A stretch of DNA of 64,000 nucleotides from Pseudomonadota bacterium (GCA_026399515.1 JAPLQT010000041.1:1-64000), one strand, 5' to 3'; positions 51,653 to 60,884 are shown, numbered from the stretch's first letter. Made by a program: numbers and translations. Notes: generated by a model not told the origin, from the sequence alone.

Positions 51653-53020
51653 ATGAACGACAGGGGATTTGGCAAACGGCTGGCGCAGGAGCTGCCGCGC
51701 TGGCAAAAAGAAGGATGGGTAAGTGCTGAGGGTGGGCAGGCCATCCTCGCCGATCTTGACGCACGACATCAGAAGCTGGCCTGGGCCTCCTCGCTTGCGC
51801 TGATCGGCGCGCTCCTGCTCGGCATCGGCGTCATCACATGGTTTGCCGCACACTGGAACGAGATCAGCAAGCTCATGAAGCTTGTTCTCATCTTCCTCGC
51901 TTTGGTCGCGAGCCATGTCGCACATGGTTTCTGCCAGACCCGCGGTGCGCTGCCGAAACTGGCGCAGGGCATGGCCTTCCTTTCGGTGCTGTTCTTCGGT
52001 GCCGCGATCATGCTGATCGGGCAGATATATCACATCGACGCGCACTTTCCAGACGGCATAGCGCTGTGGGCGGCCGGCGGCCTGCTGACGGCGTGGCTGC
52101 TCGGCTCGCAGCCGGCGATGGTGACTTCTATCGCACTGGCTGCTTTGTGGACCTGGACCGAGCAAGTCGAGTACCGGGCGATGAACTGGCCGCTGCTCGG
52201 GTATCTGACGCTTGCCACCGTGCCGCTTCTTCGCCACGACTGGAAGATCGCGGCGCGCGGCTGGGGCGGCCTGTCGATTCTCTGGATGATCGGCTGGCAC
52301 GCCCAGCCTTGGATCGGTGAAGTATGGGAATCGTATGCACACATTCGCCTGTTCGCCCTGCAGGTGCTCGGCATCGCCGGCTGCTGGGCGCTGGCGCAGG
52401 CAAGTGAGCATCCGTTGGCACGCGCAGTGCGCGGCGATTTTCTGCTCGCCGCGCTGATCGGTGCTTTCGTCTTCACCTTCCCCGACTTTGCCTCGCATCA
52501 CGCTGTGCCAGCGGGTGAGATGGCACCGTGGTTCGCCGCCCTGGTGGGCGCCGCGGCGTTATATGCCGCGGGCATCCTGCGCCTCGTCCGCGCCAGCGAC
52601 CTGGCGACCAAACGGCTGCGCATTGTCATCGCACTGTCGACATGCTTCGCCTTGCTGCTGGCATTCGAAGTCTTCCCACAAGGGGATTTCCTTCGGGGCA
52701 TTCCCCAGGGGGATTTCCTTCGGGGCATCGGGCCGCGCGGCGGCGGACTGCCGGCGTTGTTGTGGAATGCCCTTTTCCTCGGCGTACTGTACTGGATCGG
52801 CGATCTCGGTATCCGCCACGGCGACCGCCTCATGGTGAATCGCGCCTTCATCGGCTTTTCAATCTGGATGCTGGCGCGCTACTTCGATACTTTCTGGTCG
52901 CTCTTGGACCGCGCGCTGTTTTTCATGGCCGGAGGCATACTGCTCCTGGCCGGCGGCGGCTGGCTGGAGCGCAGGCGCCGGGCGCTGTTGCACGACATCG
53001 AAGAACGGAGGCAATCATGA
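51653..53020 (+). CDS. DUF2157-domain polytopic membrane protein
   Basis: A 455-residue inner-membrane protein. The cytoplasmic head ELPRWQKEGWVSAEGGQAIL is the DUF2157 signature, followed by about 11-12 membrane segments starting at ASSLALIGALLLGIGVITWFAAHW. Function is unknown in the family; partners are often GDYXXLXY proteins, exactly as here. Residues 342-359 are a tandem nine-residue duplication (PQGDFLRGI twice) in a loop, from a 27-base repeat. ATG 51653 has a GAGGGG site. The last bases overlap the following gene (ATGA). Confidence 0.85.
   Translation: MNDRGFGKRLAQELPRWQKEGWVSAEGGQAILADLDARHQKLAWASSLALIGALLLGIGVITWFAAHWNEISKLMKLVLIFLALVASHVAHGFCQTRGALPKLAQGMAFLSVLFFGAAIMLIGQIYHIDAHFPDGIALWAAGGLLTAWLLGSQPAMVTSIALAALWTWTEQVEYRAMNWPLLGYLTLATVPLLRHDWKIAARGWGGLSILWMIGWHAQPWIGEVWESYAHIRLFALQVLGIAGCWALAQASEHPLARAVRGDFLLAALIGAFVFTFPDFASHHAVPAGEMAPWFAALVGAAALYAAGILRLVRASDLATKRLRIVIALSTCFALLLAFEVFPQGDFLRGIPQGDFLRGIGPRGGGLPALLWNALFLGVLYWIGDLGIRHGDRLMVNRAFIGFSIWMLARYFDTFWSLLDRALFFMAGGILLLAGGGWLERRRRALLHDIEERRQS
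52676..52729 (+). repeat. 27-base in-frame tandem duplication
   Basis: Units 52676-52702 and 52703-52729 both encode PQGDFLRGI and differ at only three bases. The duplication lengthens a loop of the DUF2157 protein without changing the frame. Confidence 0.85.
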
Positions 53021-53604
53021 ATCTCTGGCTGAAGATCACTCTGCTGGTGGTTGTTCAGGTCGCCGCGCTGGCGGCAATGATCGCCGACAAGCAGTGGACG
53101 CTCAACACCGGCACGCCGGTCGTGCTGCAAACAGAGCCAGTCGACCCGCGCTCATTGTTCATGGGCGATTACGCACGGTTCGCCTATCCGATCAGCCGGT
53201 TGCGCCTCGACGGCGAAACAGCGCTCGGCGGCGATAAGGATTTCAAGCAACACGATACGTTATGGGTCGCGCTCAAACCCGATCCCGACGGCGCAAAGGC
53301 CGTCTCCGTGCATCACCAGCGCAGTGCTATTGGACCCGAACTGTTGGCGCTCAAGGGCGAGGTGCAGTCTCTCAACGAAAACGAGTGGGATCGCGCGACC
53401 AACAAATCGATCCCACAAAGGACGCTGAACGTGCGCTACGGGATCGAGCAATACTATGTTCAGGAGGGCACCGGCGGAGAGGTCGAACGGCCGCGTGGCG
53501 GCGAGAAAGTATCGATCCTCGTCGCGATCGATGCGCGTGGCAAGGCCGGTATTCTGGCAGTGCTGCTCGATGGACGGGAGCGCTACCGGGAGAGCCTGTT
53601 TTGA
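53017..53604 (+). CDS. GDYXXLXY-family membrane-anchored protein
   Basis: A 195-residue protein with one N-terminal membrane helix (ITLLVVVQVAALAAMIADKQW). The outer domain carries the family signature FMGDYARFAYPISRL (Gly-Asp-Tyr then aromatic residues), preceded by VLQTEPVDPRSL. It is coupled to the DUF2157 gene by a four-base overlap, the usual arrangement for this pair. Cellular role is unknown. Confidence 0.86.
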   Translation: MNLWLKITLLVVVQVAALAAMIADKQWTLNTGTPVVLQTEPVDPRSLFMGDYARFAYPISRLRLDGETALGGDKDFKQHDTLWVALKPDPDGAKAVSVHHQRSAIGPELLALKGEVQSLNENEWDRATNKSIPQRTLNVRYGIEQYYVQEGTGGEVERPRGGEKVSILVAIDARGKAGILAVLLDGRERYRESLF

Positions 53605-53901
53605 TTCACGCGCAAAATGCTTGCGAGAGATACATCGGGTCGATCTGCTCCCGGATGCTCAAAGGCCTCCGATGGCCAACTCGATTCATCCAATATTTTT
53701 CTCCAAAGAAGACATTCCGTCTGCACTAGGTACATATTGCCGTCGAGCAAAATTGGACGCACAATACTATGACAAACAAGTGGGATACGTGAGTATCATG
53801 GATCGACTTGGAAGTATCTAGGTGAAACAGTCTTTCAGGTTTTGCCCGCTCGTTGGTCGCATTTCATCTTTTATTGCCGCTGGTTAATCTGGAGATGCCT
53901 C
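53605..53901. other. Spacer without a recognisable gene
   Basis: About 300 AT-richer bases after the GDYXXLXY gene. A 49-codon frame (53672-53821) begins MANSIHPIFFSKEDIPSAL but lacks a ribosome site and any recognisable family, so it is not called. No hairpin terminator or clear promoter was seen. Confidence 0.5.
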
Positions 53902-54276
53902 ATGGACACACTTTCAAGAATTTCATTCGCCACCTGGCTGATAGCCGCAACAATCGGTAGCGCTCTTGCCGATAATGACACCCAAGCAGGACGTGCCGTA
54001 AACGAATCCGTGCAGACCAGCGGCCATGCCAGTGCCAGCGCGGCTCACAGTATCGCCGCCTCCGGACAAGTGACATTTGCAGTATCGGCCGTGCCGCTCT
54101 CAGTGGGCGGTGCCGTGTTGGGCTCAGGTGGCGCTGTCAGTGCGGCAGCCGCTCGCGATTCGATGAGAGCAGCAACTGCACCGATCGGAACTCCCCTAAA
54201 AGTCACCGATGAAACGATTTCCGTCGTTCCTCCCAATGAGGCATTGAAAGCCAAGAGCAAGGCAACGGCACCTTAG
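53902..54276 (+). CDS. Small exported alanine/serine-rich protein
   Basis: A 124-residue product with a signal peptide (about 1-23, ISFATWLIAATIGSALA). The mature part is low in complexity: GHASASAAHSIAASGQVTFAVSAVPLSVGG and VLGSGGAVSAAAARDSM, with a possible single membrane-inserting or amyloid-like hydrophobic stretch in the middle. ATG 53902 has a CTGGAG site. The two DUF2145 genes follow on the same strand 55 bases later, so it may belong to their transcript. Family and role are unknown to me. Confidence 0.7.
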   Translation: MDTLSRISFATWLIAATIGSALADNDTQAGRAVNESVQTSGHASASAAHSIAASGQVTFAVSAVPLSVGGAVLGSGGAVSAAAARDSMRAATAPIGTPLKVTDETISVVPPNEALKAKSKATAP

Positions 54277-54331
54277 TCAAGTCGATAGCCAGACTATGTC
54301 GTTACCCAAAGTCAATTCAAGGAGCATTTCC

Positions 54332-55141
54332 ATGCGGTATTTGCGACGTTCATTATTTATCCTGTTCGCCACATTCGCCATTGGTATCGACTCCAATGCC
54401 GCCGGCTTCAGTTCCAGTAGCAGCCAAGCCGGCGAGGAAGTCCACTTCAAGCCTGAGCAGATCATCTCATTTGCCAAGAAAGTGGAACGGACCATGGCGG
54501 CTAAAGGTGCGCGGGTTGCAATTCTGGCCCGCATGGGACGCCCGGTGTCCGAGCTACCGGAGGGAATGCACTTTACCCATGTAGCATTCGCGATCTATTC
54601 TGAAATTACTACGAAGGATGGTAGAACGCTGCCTGGGTACTCGATTTACAATCTCTACCAGAAGGACGATCACCCCGAGATCAGCGCCCTGGTCCAGGAC
54701 TATCCAGTCGATTTCTTTGCTGGCGTCGCTCAGCTTGAGGCGGGGGCGATCTTTCCATCACCGGATTTGCAACGGCGATTACTCGAAGTGATTGCGTCAC
54801 CGACCTATGCGGCGCTACATGATCCTCACTATTCAGTGATCGCCAATCCTTATACCTTGGGAAAGCAGAACTGCACCGAATTCGTTCTCGACGTGGTCAA
54901 TTCCGCCATCTACCAGACCGGCGATATCAACATAATCAAGGCCAATGAAAAGGCTTATTTTGTTGCCCAGCCAGTCAACGTCAACCCATTCAAGTTGATG
55001 TTGGGTGCGATGTTCAGTTCCGAGGTATCCACCTCCGACCAGCCCAGTTCACCGCCGGTCACCGCGACCTTCGAAAAGCTTGGGGAATATCTGCTGAAAT
55101 ATGACGCCGGCTCCTCCGTACTCACGATCCTTCCGGACTAA
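54332..55141 (+). CDS. DUF2145-family exported protein
   Basis: A 269-residue product with a signal peptide (about 1-24). It matches DUF2145 by the blocks PEQIISFAKKVERTMAAKGARV, RMGRPVSELPEGMHFTHVAFAIYSE and NPYTLGKQNCTEFVLDVV. His83 (FTHVAFA) lies before Cys181 (QNCTEFV), the order seen in permuted NlpC/P60-like (YiiX/LRAT-type) cysteine enzymes, so a peptidase or amidase acting in the periplasm is a reasonable inference; no activity is established. An AAGGAG site precedes ATG 54332. A paralogue follows directly, two bases after the stop. Confidence 0.83.
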   Translation: MRYLRRSLFILFATFAIGIDSNAAGFSSSSSQAGEEVHFKPEQIISFAKKVERTMAAKGARVAILARMGRPVSELPEGMHFTHVAFAIYSEITTKDGRTLPGYSIYNLYQKDDHPEISALVQDYPVDFFAGVAQLEAGAIFPSPDLQRRLLEVIASPTYAALHDPHYSVIANPYTLGKQNCTEFVLDVVNSAIYQTGDINIIKANEKAYFVAQPVNVNPFKLMLGAMFSSEVSTSDQPSSPPVTATFEKLGEYLLKYDAGSSVLTILPD

Positions 55142-55143
55142 AC

Positions 55144-56439
55144 ATGGACTATTCCACAATTGGGATTGCCTTTCGGGGTCTACTCCGTAACGCCCTTCTC
55201 ATAAGCATATCGATTTGTATTCCGGCTTACGCGGCCAGCTTCAGCGCGAACGGTGGTACAGGGACTGGCCCGGTCTATTTCAAGGCTGAGCAGATCATCA
55301 GTTTGTCCAAGAAAATGGAGAGAACCCTTGCGGCCAAGGGGGCACGCGTCGCGATCATCGGTCGCGTTGGTCGTCCTGTCTCGGAACTGCCTGAAGGAAT
55401 GCACTACACGCATGCAGCATTCGCGGTCTATTCAGAAATTACAACGGGCGACGGCCGGCATGTACAAGGCTATGCGATGTTCAACGAATACCAAGTTGAC
55501 GAACGTCCAGATACAAGTACTCTCGTACAGGACTATCCAGTGGATTTCTTTGCCGGAGTCGCGGAGTTGAAAGCGGGAATCATCATTCCATCAGCGGAGT
55601 TGCAAACACGCCTGTTGGAGGTGATCGCTTCGCCGACCTACAAAGCTTTGCATGAGCCCCGCTACTCTGCGATCGCCAATCCGTATACTTTAGGCCGCCA
55701 GAATTGCACTGAATTTGTGCTTGACGTCGTTAATGCCGCCATATATCAGACTGACGACATCCGTGTCATTAAGGCGAATGAGAAAGCCTTTTTTGTCGCT
55801 CAGCCGGTGAATGTCAATCCCTTGAAGTTGATGTTGGGCGCTATGTTTAGCTCGGAAATCTCCATGTCCGATCAACCTGAGGCGCCCGTCACCGCGACAT
55901 TCGAAAGACTCGCCGATTACCTCCAAAAATACGATCGCGGATCAGAAGTATTCACCGTCGCTCCCGATTTTGTTCAGGCCCCCGAACGGCAAAGACTGGA
56001 CAAGGAGAGAAATGGGCGCATTACCATCAGCGGGCTGGGATTCGACTTGGGCGATGATGTGCAAACGGTCAAGGCCGCTTTGAAGACCGCGATTGATCCA
56101 GAACCCATGGAGAGGAATGCCGCGCTCCCAGCAATCGCGATGGATCCGAATAGAGGAAAAACCTTCCTTCACTTGAGAACAAAAGGTATCTGGGCGTTTT
56201 TCAACGCGCGCGGCAAACTGGAAACCATTCGTCTCGATGCCCCATTCTCAAATGCCGTTCTAGGAATCAGGATCGGCGATAGCTTGGGGAAATTGACGTC
56301 CACGCTTGGGAATCCCCTGAAGAAGCCGTGGATCGCCTTTGGAACGCTGGAGGTATATCAATTCGCATTGGATGACACTGCGTACGTGAATTTCGACGTC
56401 AACGACGACGGAGTTCAATTGATATTTATCACGCGATAA
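55144..56439 (+). CDS. DUF2145-family exported protein with extra C-terminal domain
   Basis: A 431-residue paralogue of the preceding gene. Its first ~275 residues align along the whole first protein, with the same His90 (YTHAAFAVYSE) and Cys188 (RQNCTEFVLDVV). Residues about 290-431 are an added domain with no match known to me: ITISGLGFDLGDDVQTVKAAL, FLHLRTKGIWAFFNARGKLETIRLD and VLGIRIGDSLGKLTSTLG are repeat-like beta-alpha elements resembling BamE/SmpA-type folds in pattern only. A tandem duplication followed by domain gain explains the pair. It converges with paaK with 24 bases between stops. Confidence 0.82.
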   Translation: MDYSTIGIAFRGLLRNALLISISICIPAYAASFSANGGTGTGPVYFKAEQIISLSKKMERTLAAKGARVAIIGRVGRPVSELPEGMHYTHAAFAVYSEITTGDGRHVQGYAMFNEYQVDERPDTSTLVQDYPVDFFAGVAELKAGIIIPSAELQTRLLEVIASPTYKALHEPRYSAIANPYTLGRQNCTEFVLDVVNAAIYQTDDIRVIKANEKAFFVAQPVNVNPLKLMLGAMFSSEISMSDQPEAPVTATFERLADYLQKYDRGSEVFTVAPDFVQAPERQRLDKERNGRITISGLGFDLGDDVQTVKAALKTAIDPEPMERNAALPAIAMDPNRGKTFLHLRTKGIWAFFNARGKLETIRLDAPFSNAVLGIRIGDSLGKLTSTLGNPLKKPWIAFGTLEVYQFALDDTAYVNFDVNDDGVQLIFITR

Positions 56440-56463
56440 CAATACCGTTCTGCTACCACAGGA

Positions 56464-57777
56464 CTACTTCGGCCGCTTATCCACCACCCGCTTGGCCTTG
56501 CCGACGATGGTGCGCTCGACTTTGCCTTCCTCGACCACGTGCACGTCGCAACTGACGCCGATGTAGCTCTTGATGTTGTGTTGGAGCTCTTTGCCTATCA
56601 TCTCCCTGCCCATGAGCCCGAGCTGCTCGAGCAGTTCGGTGCGAACTTCGGCATAGACGTCCAGCTTGTCCATTGGGCCGTCCTTCTCGACGTGGAGTTG
56701 ATATACCGGGGTCAATTCAGGATGCCTGAGGATCAGCTCCTCAATCTGCGAAGGTAACACATTCACGCCGCGGATGATCAGCATGTCATCGGAACGGCCG
56801 GTGATCTTGGCCATGCGCCGCATGCTGCGCGCCGTTCCGGGCAGCAGCCGGGTGAGATCGCGGGTGCGGTAGCGGATCACCGGCATCGCCTCCTTCGACA
56901 GCGAGGTGAATACCAGTTCGCCCAGTTCGCCGTCGGGCAAGGGCGCACCGCTGACCGGGTCGATGATCTCGGGATAGAAATGATCCTCCCACAGCGTCAG
57001 GCCGTCCTTGGTCTCGACGCATTCGCAGGCGACGCCGGGGCCGATCACTTCGGACAGTCCGTAAATGTCGATGGCATTGCAGTCGAAACGCGCCTCGATT
57101 TCCAGGCGCATCGCCTGGGTCCACGGCTCGGCGCCGTGGATGCCGAGCTTGATCGAACAGGTGCGCGGATCGATGCCCTGGCGCGCCATCTCCTCGGCTA
57201 TCACCAGCATGTAGGAAGGCGTCACCATGATGACGGTGGGCCGGAAATCCTGGATCAGTTGCACCTGCTTCTCGGTCTGCCCGCCGCCCATCGGAATCAC
57301 CGCCGCACCCAGCCGCTCGGCGCCGTAGTGCGCGCCGAGACCGCCGGTAAACAGGCCGTAGCCGTAGGACACCTGGACGATGTCGTCGCGCCTGCCGCCG
57401 GCGGCATAGATCGAGCGCGCCATGACATCCGCCCACATGTCGATGTCCTTCTGCGTATACCCGACCACCGTCGGCTTGCCGGTGGTGCCGCTGGAGGCGT
57501 GGATCCGAACCACTTCGCCCATCGGCACCGCGAACATGCCGTAAGGGTAATTGTCGCGCAGGTCGCGCTTGTCGGTGAGCGGGAACTTCGCCAGATCGGA
57601 AAGTTGTTTCAGGTCGCCCGGATGCACGCCCGCCGCCTCGAATTTCTTGCGGTAGTGCGGGACATTTTTGTACACGTGATTCAGCGACCATTGCAGGCGC
57701 TGCAATTGCAGCGCGCTGATCTCGTCGCGGCTGGCGGTCTCGATCGGGTGCAAGCCCGCCCCGGTTTTGCCTGTCAT
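56464..57777 (-). CDS. paaK: Phenylacetate-CoA ligase
   Basis: A 437-residue AMP-forming ligase that activates phenylacetate with CoA. The ATP loop is HASSGTTGKPTVVGYT, and other family blocks are SYGYGLFTGGLGAHYG, GIHGAEPWTQAMR, DIYGLSEVIGPGVACEC and GRSDDMLIIRGVNVLPSQIE. Length matches PaaK; benzoate-CoA ligases are longer (about 520) with a different layout. A GGGGGAG site precedes the ATG. It is the last gene of the leftward ring-cleavage operon, 42 bases after oah, which suggests that phenylacetate feeds into benzoyl-CoA degradation. Confidence 0.93.
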   Translation of the reverse strand: MTGKTGAGLHPIETASRDEISALQLQRLQWSLNHVYKNVPHYRKKFEAAGVHPGDLKQLSDLAKFPLTDKRDLRDNYPYGMFAVPMGEVVRIHASSGTTGKPTVVGYTQKDIDMWADVMARSIYAAGGRRDDIVQVSYGYGLFTGGLGAHYGAERLGAAVIPMGGGQTEKQVQLIQDFRPTVIMVTPSYMLVIAEEMARQGIDPRTCSIKLGIHGAEPWTQAMRLEIEARFDCNAIDIYGLSEVIGPGVACECVETKDGLTLWEDHFYPEIIDPVSGAPLPDGELGELVFTSLSKEAMPVIRYRTRDLTRLLPGTARSMRRMAKITGRSDDMLIIRGVNVLPSQIEELILRHPELTPVYQLHVEKDGPMDKLDVYAEVRTELLEQLGLMGREMIGKELQHNIKSYIGVSCDVHVVEEGKVERTIVGKAKRVVDKRPK

Positions 57778-57819
57778 ATCTGCGTCTCCCCCTGAATTTC
57801 TTGGAATTTTATAGCTTTA

Positions 57820-58950
57820 TCACGCCTTCGGCTTGGCCATCACCTGCTCGGCGAACTTGTCGTCGAACAGCGCCCCTTTCGCCACCAGCTGGCGGAACTT
57901 CACGAAGTCGACGACGTCCTTGCCGGTGGTCTTCTTCGCGTCGAAGGCGTTGAAACCCAGCCAGGCCTCGTGGTTCATGTTGGCGGCGAGCCAATGGCGA
58001 TTGGGCAGCTTCATCTGGTCCCAGAAGAATTTCTTCTTGCCGCGGATGCCGTCGATGGAATTGATCAGACAATTCGGGAACAGGTTGGCAAACTTCCACA
58101 CCAGGCGATTGACCTCGGCGTCGAGCAGTTCGAAGTCGATCTTGCATTCGGCCACCAGAGCCTTCGCCGCGGCGACCTTGTCGGCGGCGACCGCCTCGCC
58201 ATAGACGATCTCGCCGTCGTCGACATAGGTATCGGTGCGCACCATGGGATTCCTCACCCACTGACCGTCCTTCTTCAGTACCGGCACCACCTTGGTGACA
58301 AGGCCCTTGTCCTTCATCTTGTAGGCACTCCAGGTCTCGCAGGAGATGCAGTTGTACATGGCATCCTCCATCGACAGGAACCACGGCAGGAAATCGGTCG
58401 AACCGCCCACTGGCGCGGAGCCGTGCTTGGGGCCGGCCTGGCCGTAGATCGCCAGGTCGGAGGACACGGTGATGTCGGTGGCCATGCCGATTTCCTGGCC
58501 GCCGGCCACGCGCATGCCATTGACGCGGCAGATCACCGGCTTCTTGCAATTCAGGATGCCGTCCACCATGGTGTTGAAGAGGTCCATGTACTCGCCGTAT
58601 TCGTTGGGGCGCTTGGAGTAATAGGCGGAGTATTCCGCGGTGTTGCCGCCAGTGCAGAAGGCCTTGTCGCCGACGGCGGTGAATACCACGGCGACGATCT
58701 TGCGGTCGCTCGATGCGCGCTGGAAACCGGCGATCACACCCTTCACCATGTCGGTGGTGTAGGAGTTGTATTGGCTCGGATTATTGAGCCAGATCCAGGC
58801 GGCGAAAAGTCCCTCCACCGCCGCTCCCTTGTCGTCCAATACCGGGCGCTCTTCGTAGATGATGGTCGGTGCGTCCTTGCCGAAATGGCTGTTGTCGAAA
58901 AGTTGATGATCTTTGAGCTCGTTGTCCCTGCGCAGCCATTCCAATGCCAT
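57820..58950 (-). CDS. oah: 6-oxocyclohex-1-ene-1-carbonyl-CoA hydrolase (ring-opening)
   Basis: A 376-residue crotonase-superfamily enzyme, also named BamA, which adds water and opens the alicyclic ring to give 3-hydroxypimelyl-CoA, a key step of anaerobic benzoyl-CoA breakdown. Family-specific stretches are DAPTIIYEERPVLDDKGAAVEG, the oxyanion-hole region FTAVGDKAFCTGGNTAEY, NGMRVAGGQEIGMATD and GPKHGSAPVGGSTDFLPWF. Length fits Oah, about 100 residues longer than ordinary enoyl-CoA hydratases. An AGGAGA site precedes the ATG. It lies between had and paaK, 36 bases after had. bamA is widely used as a marker gene for anaerobic aromatic degraders. Confidence 0.95.
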   Translation of the reverse strand: MALEWLRRDNELKDHQLFDNSHFGKDAPTIIYEERPVLDDKGAAVEGLFAAWIWLNNPSQYNSYTTDMVKGVIAGFQRASSDRKIVAVVFTAVGDKAFCTGGNTAEYSAYYSKRPNEYGEYMDLFNTMVDGILNCKKPVICRVNGMRVAGGQEIGMATDITVSSDLAIYGQAGPKHGSAPVGGSTDFLPWFLSMEDAMYNCISCETWSAYKMKDKGLVTKVVPVLKKDGQWVRNPMVRTDTYVDDGEIVYGEAVAADKVAAAKALVAECKIDFELLDAEVNRLVWKFANLFPNCLINSIDGIRGKKKFFWDQMKLPNRHWLAANMNHEAWLGFNAFDAKKTTGKDVVDFVKFRQLVAKGALFDDKFAEQVMAKPKA

Positions 58951-58986
58951 GTCGTTCTCCTGTTAAGTGTGTTTAATGTGAATATC

Positions 58987-60054
58987 TCAGAAATCGGGGG
59001 TCAGCACCACGCGCTTGTTCAGCTTGCCGTGATGCGCGTCTTCAAAGACTTGCTGAATCTGGCTCATCGGCCGCGTCTCGACGAAAGGCGCCAGGGCGAT
59101 CCGGCCGTCTACGCACATCTCCAGCACCTGCGGATAATATTCGGGCAGGCAGCCCCAGGTGCCGATCAGTTCGGCATCGAAGGCCATCAGTTTGGAAAGC
59201 ATATAGGAGGTCTCGGCCGTCCCATAGCCGACCACCACCAGCATGCCGACAAAGGACAGCAGCGCCAGCGCCAATTCCTGGCCGGGTTGGCTGCCGGTCA
59301 CTTCGAAGACCTTCCAGCCGTAGTTGGCGGGCAGTCCCTGCTCCTTGCAGTAGCCCTTGATCAATTCCTTGACTTCCTTGGCGCTCTTGCCGCGCGGGTC
59401 GATGGTGAAATCGGCGCCGTAGCCTTTCATGAATTCCAGTTTCTCGGTGTTGATGTCGATGCCGATCACCGCCCTGGCGCCCATGCCCTTTGCCACCTGA
59501 ACCATGAAACTGCCGACGCCGCCGGCCGCACCGATGACGATCACCCGATCGCCCGCCGCGAGTTTCGCCCGCTTCGCGGCTTGAAACGGCGTGGTCACGG
59601 CATCGGCAACGACCGACAGGTGTTCCAGCGGAACCTTGCCGCGATTGCCGACGACGCACAGATCCTTTGCCGGCACCGGAATATGGCTGGAAAACCCGCC
59701 ATAGATGCCCATCGAGTTGCCCGGCATTTTCTGCGCGAGGCAGCGGTTACCGCGTCCGCTCTTGCAAATTTCGCATTCGTTGCAAGGCAGTACCGCCGGG
59801 ATGATGACTTCCTTGCCGACCATGGCCGCATCGCCGGCCACCACGACGCCGGAGATCTCGTGACCGAGCGTCAGCGGCGGCTTCTGCACGGTCGGCACAC
59901 CCATGTAGAAATACGAAAGATCGGTGTGGCAAACGCCACAGCCGTGGATTTCAACCAGCACCTCGCCAGCCGCGAGCGTCGGCACGGGAATCTCGGTACG
60001 CAACAACTTGCCCGGCTCGGTCATCTGCCAGGTTTGGATATTCTTGGGAATCAT
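58987..60054 (-). CDS. had: 6-hydroxycyclohex-1-ene-1-carbonyl-CoA dehydrogenase
   Basis: A 355-residue zinc-type alcohol dehydrogenase that oxidises the hydroxylated ring intermediate with NAD. The catalytic zinc region is HGCGVCHTDLSYFYMG and GHEISG; structural zinc cysteines are in PCNECEICKSGRGNRC; the nucleotide fold is VIVIGAAGGVGSFMVQVA. ATG 60054 with a GAGGAC site is chosen; the frame continues upstream over the dch stop without homology. Position between dch and oah matches the pathway order hydratase, dehydrogenase, hydrolase. Confidence 0.94.
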   Translation of the reverse strand: MIPKNIQTWQMTEPGKLLRTEIPVPTLAAGEVLVEIHGCGVCHTDLSYFYMGVPTVQKPPLTLGHEISGVVVAGDAAMVGKEVIIPAVLPCNECEICKSGRGNRCLAQKMPGNSMGIYGGFSSHIPVPAKDLCVVGNRGKVPLEHLSVVADAVTTPFQAAKRAKLAAGDRVIVIGAAGGVGSFMVQVAKGMGARAVIGIDINTEKLEFMKGYGADFTIDPRGKSAKEVKELIKGYCKEQGLPANYGWKVFEVTGSQPGQELALALLSFVGMLVVVGYGTAETSYMLSKLMAFDAELIGTWGCLPEYYPQVLEMCVDGRIALAPFVETRPMSQIQQVFEDAHHGKLNKRVVLTPDF

Positions 60055-60079
60055 AATGTCCTCATTGAGATTGATTTCG

Positions 60080-60853
60080 TTACTTGTTGGTCCACACCGG
60101 CTTGCGCTTCTCCATGAAGGCGTTGAGTCCCTCGATCGCATCGGCGGTGGACATGAGTTCCTTCAGGTAGATCTGTTCGACGTTGAACAGCGCCTCGAAG
60201 AACGGCTTGCCGGACGCCTCGCGGATCGCCCGCTTGGTGTAAATCAGCGCGACGCGCGACAGGGACAGGAATTGCTCGACGAAGACGCGCGCGTCCTGGG
60301 CGAAAGTGGCGCGCGGAAACACCTTGTTCAACAGGCCCAGATTGAGCGCTTCCTGGGCTCCGATCAGTCCACCGCCGAGCAGCAGTTCCATCGCCTTGGG
60401 CAAGGGCATGGTCTTGGGCATCAGGATCGCCGCAATCGGCGGAAAAACGCCCAGCTTGATCTCCGGCTGGCCGAGCTTGGTATCCTCGGTCGCCACCACC
60501 ATGTCGCAGGCGATCGCCAGTTCGCAGCCGCCGCCCATGGCGGAGCCGTTCAATGCCGCCACGGTGGGCAGCGGAAAGACCATCAGGCGCTTGAGGATGC
60601 CGTGGAAAACTTCGATCATCTGCACCACCTTGTCGGGCGTGTGATCCATGACATCGACACCGGCGGAAAATGTTTTTTCGCCTTTGGCGGTGATCATCAG
60701 GACTTTCGCCGATTCATCCTTTGCGGCGATATCCAGCGCGCGGTTCAGCTCCTCCATCAGGACGATATCGAGAACGTTGTAGGGCGGCCGGTTGATGGCG
60801 ATCGTCACCAACGCATCGGCGGATGTATATTCGAGAAACTTGAATTCGGACAC
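60080..60853 (-). CDS. dch: Cyclohexa-1,5-diene-1-carbonyl-CoA hydratase
   Basis: A 257-residue crotonase-family hydratase acting on the dienoyl-CoA produced by benzoyl-CoA reductase. Family blocks are AINRPPYNVLDIVLMEEL, the oxyanion-hole region FSAGVDVMDHTPDKV and NGSAMGGGCELAIACDM, and GQPEIKLGVFPP. GTG 60853 is taken as the start because a GGGAGG site lies seven bases before it and the product begins with the typical SEFKFLEY; the longer frame to 60919 overlaps the preceding gene. Co-occurrence with had and oah secures the assignment. Confidence 0.92.
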   Translation of the reverse strand: MSEFKFLEYTSADALVTIAINRPPYNVLDIVLMEELNRALDIAAKDESAKVLMITAKGEKTFSAGVDVMDHTPDKVVQMIEVFHGILKRLMVFPLPTVAALNGSAMGGGCELAIACDMVVATEDTKLGQPEIKLGVFPPIAAILMPKTMPLPKAMELLLGGGLIGAQEALNLGLLNKVFPRATFAQDARVFVEQFLSLSRVALIYTKRAIREASGKPFFEALFNVEQIYLKELMSTADAIEGLNAFMEKRKPVWTNK

Positions 60854-60884
60854 GTTGCGGCCTCCCAGGATTATTGAGCTTGGT

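Noticed and set aside
53672-53821. 49-codon open frame between the GDYXXLXY gene and the next exported protein
   Set aside because: No ribosome site, no recognisable family and weak coding character; left as unassigned spacer.
57970-60117. A 715-codon rightward open frame antisense to oah and had
   Set aside because: It mirrors the codon structure of well-identified genes on the other strand in GC-rich DNA, has a His/Gly/Val-rich composition and matches no family.
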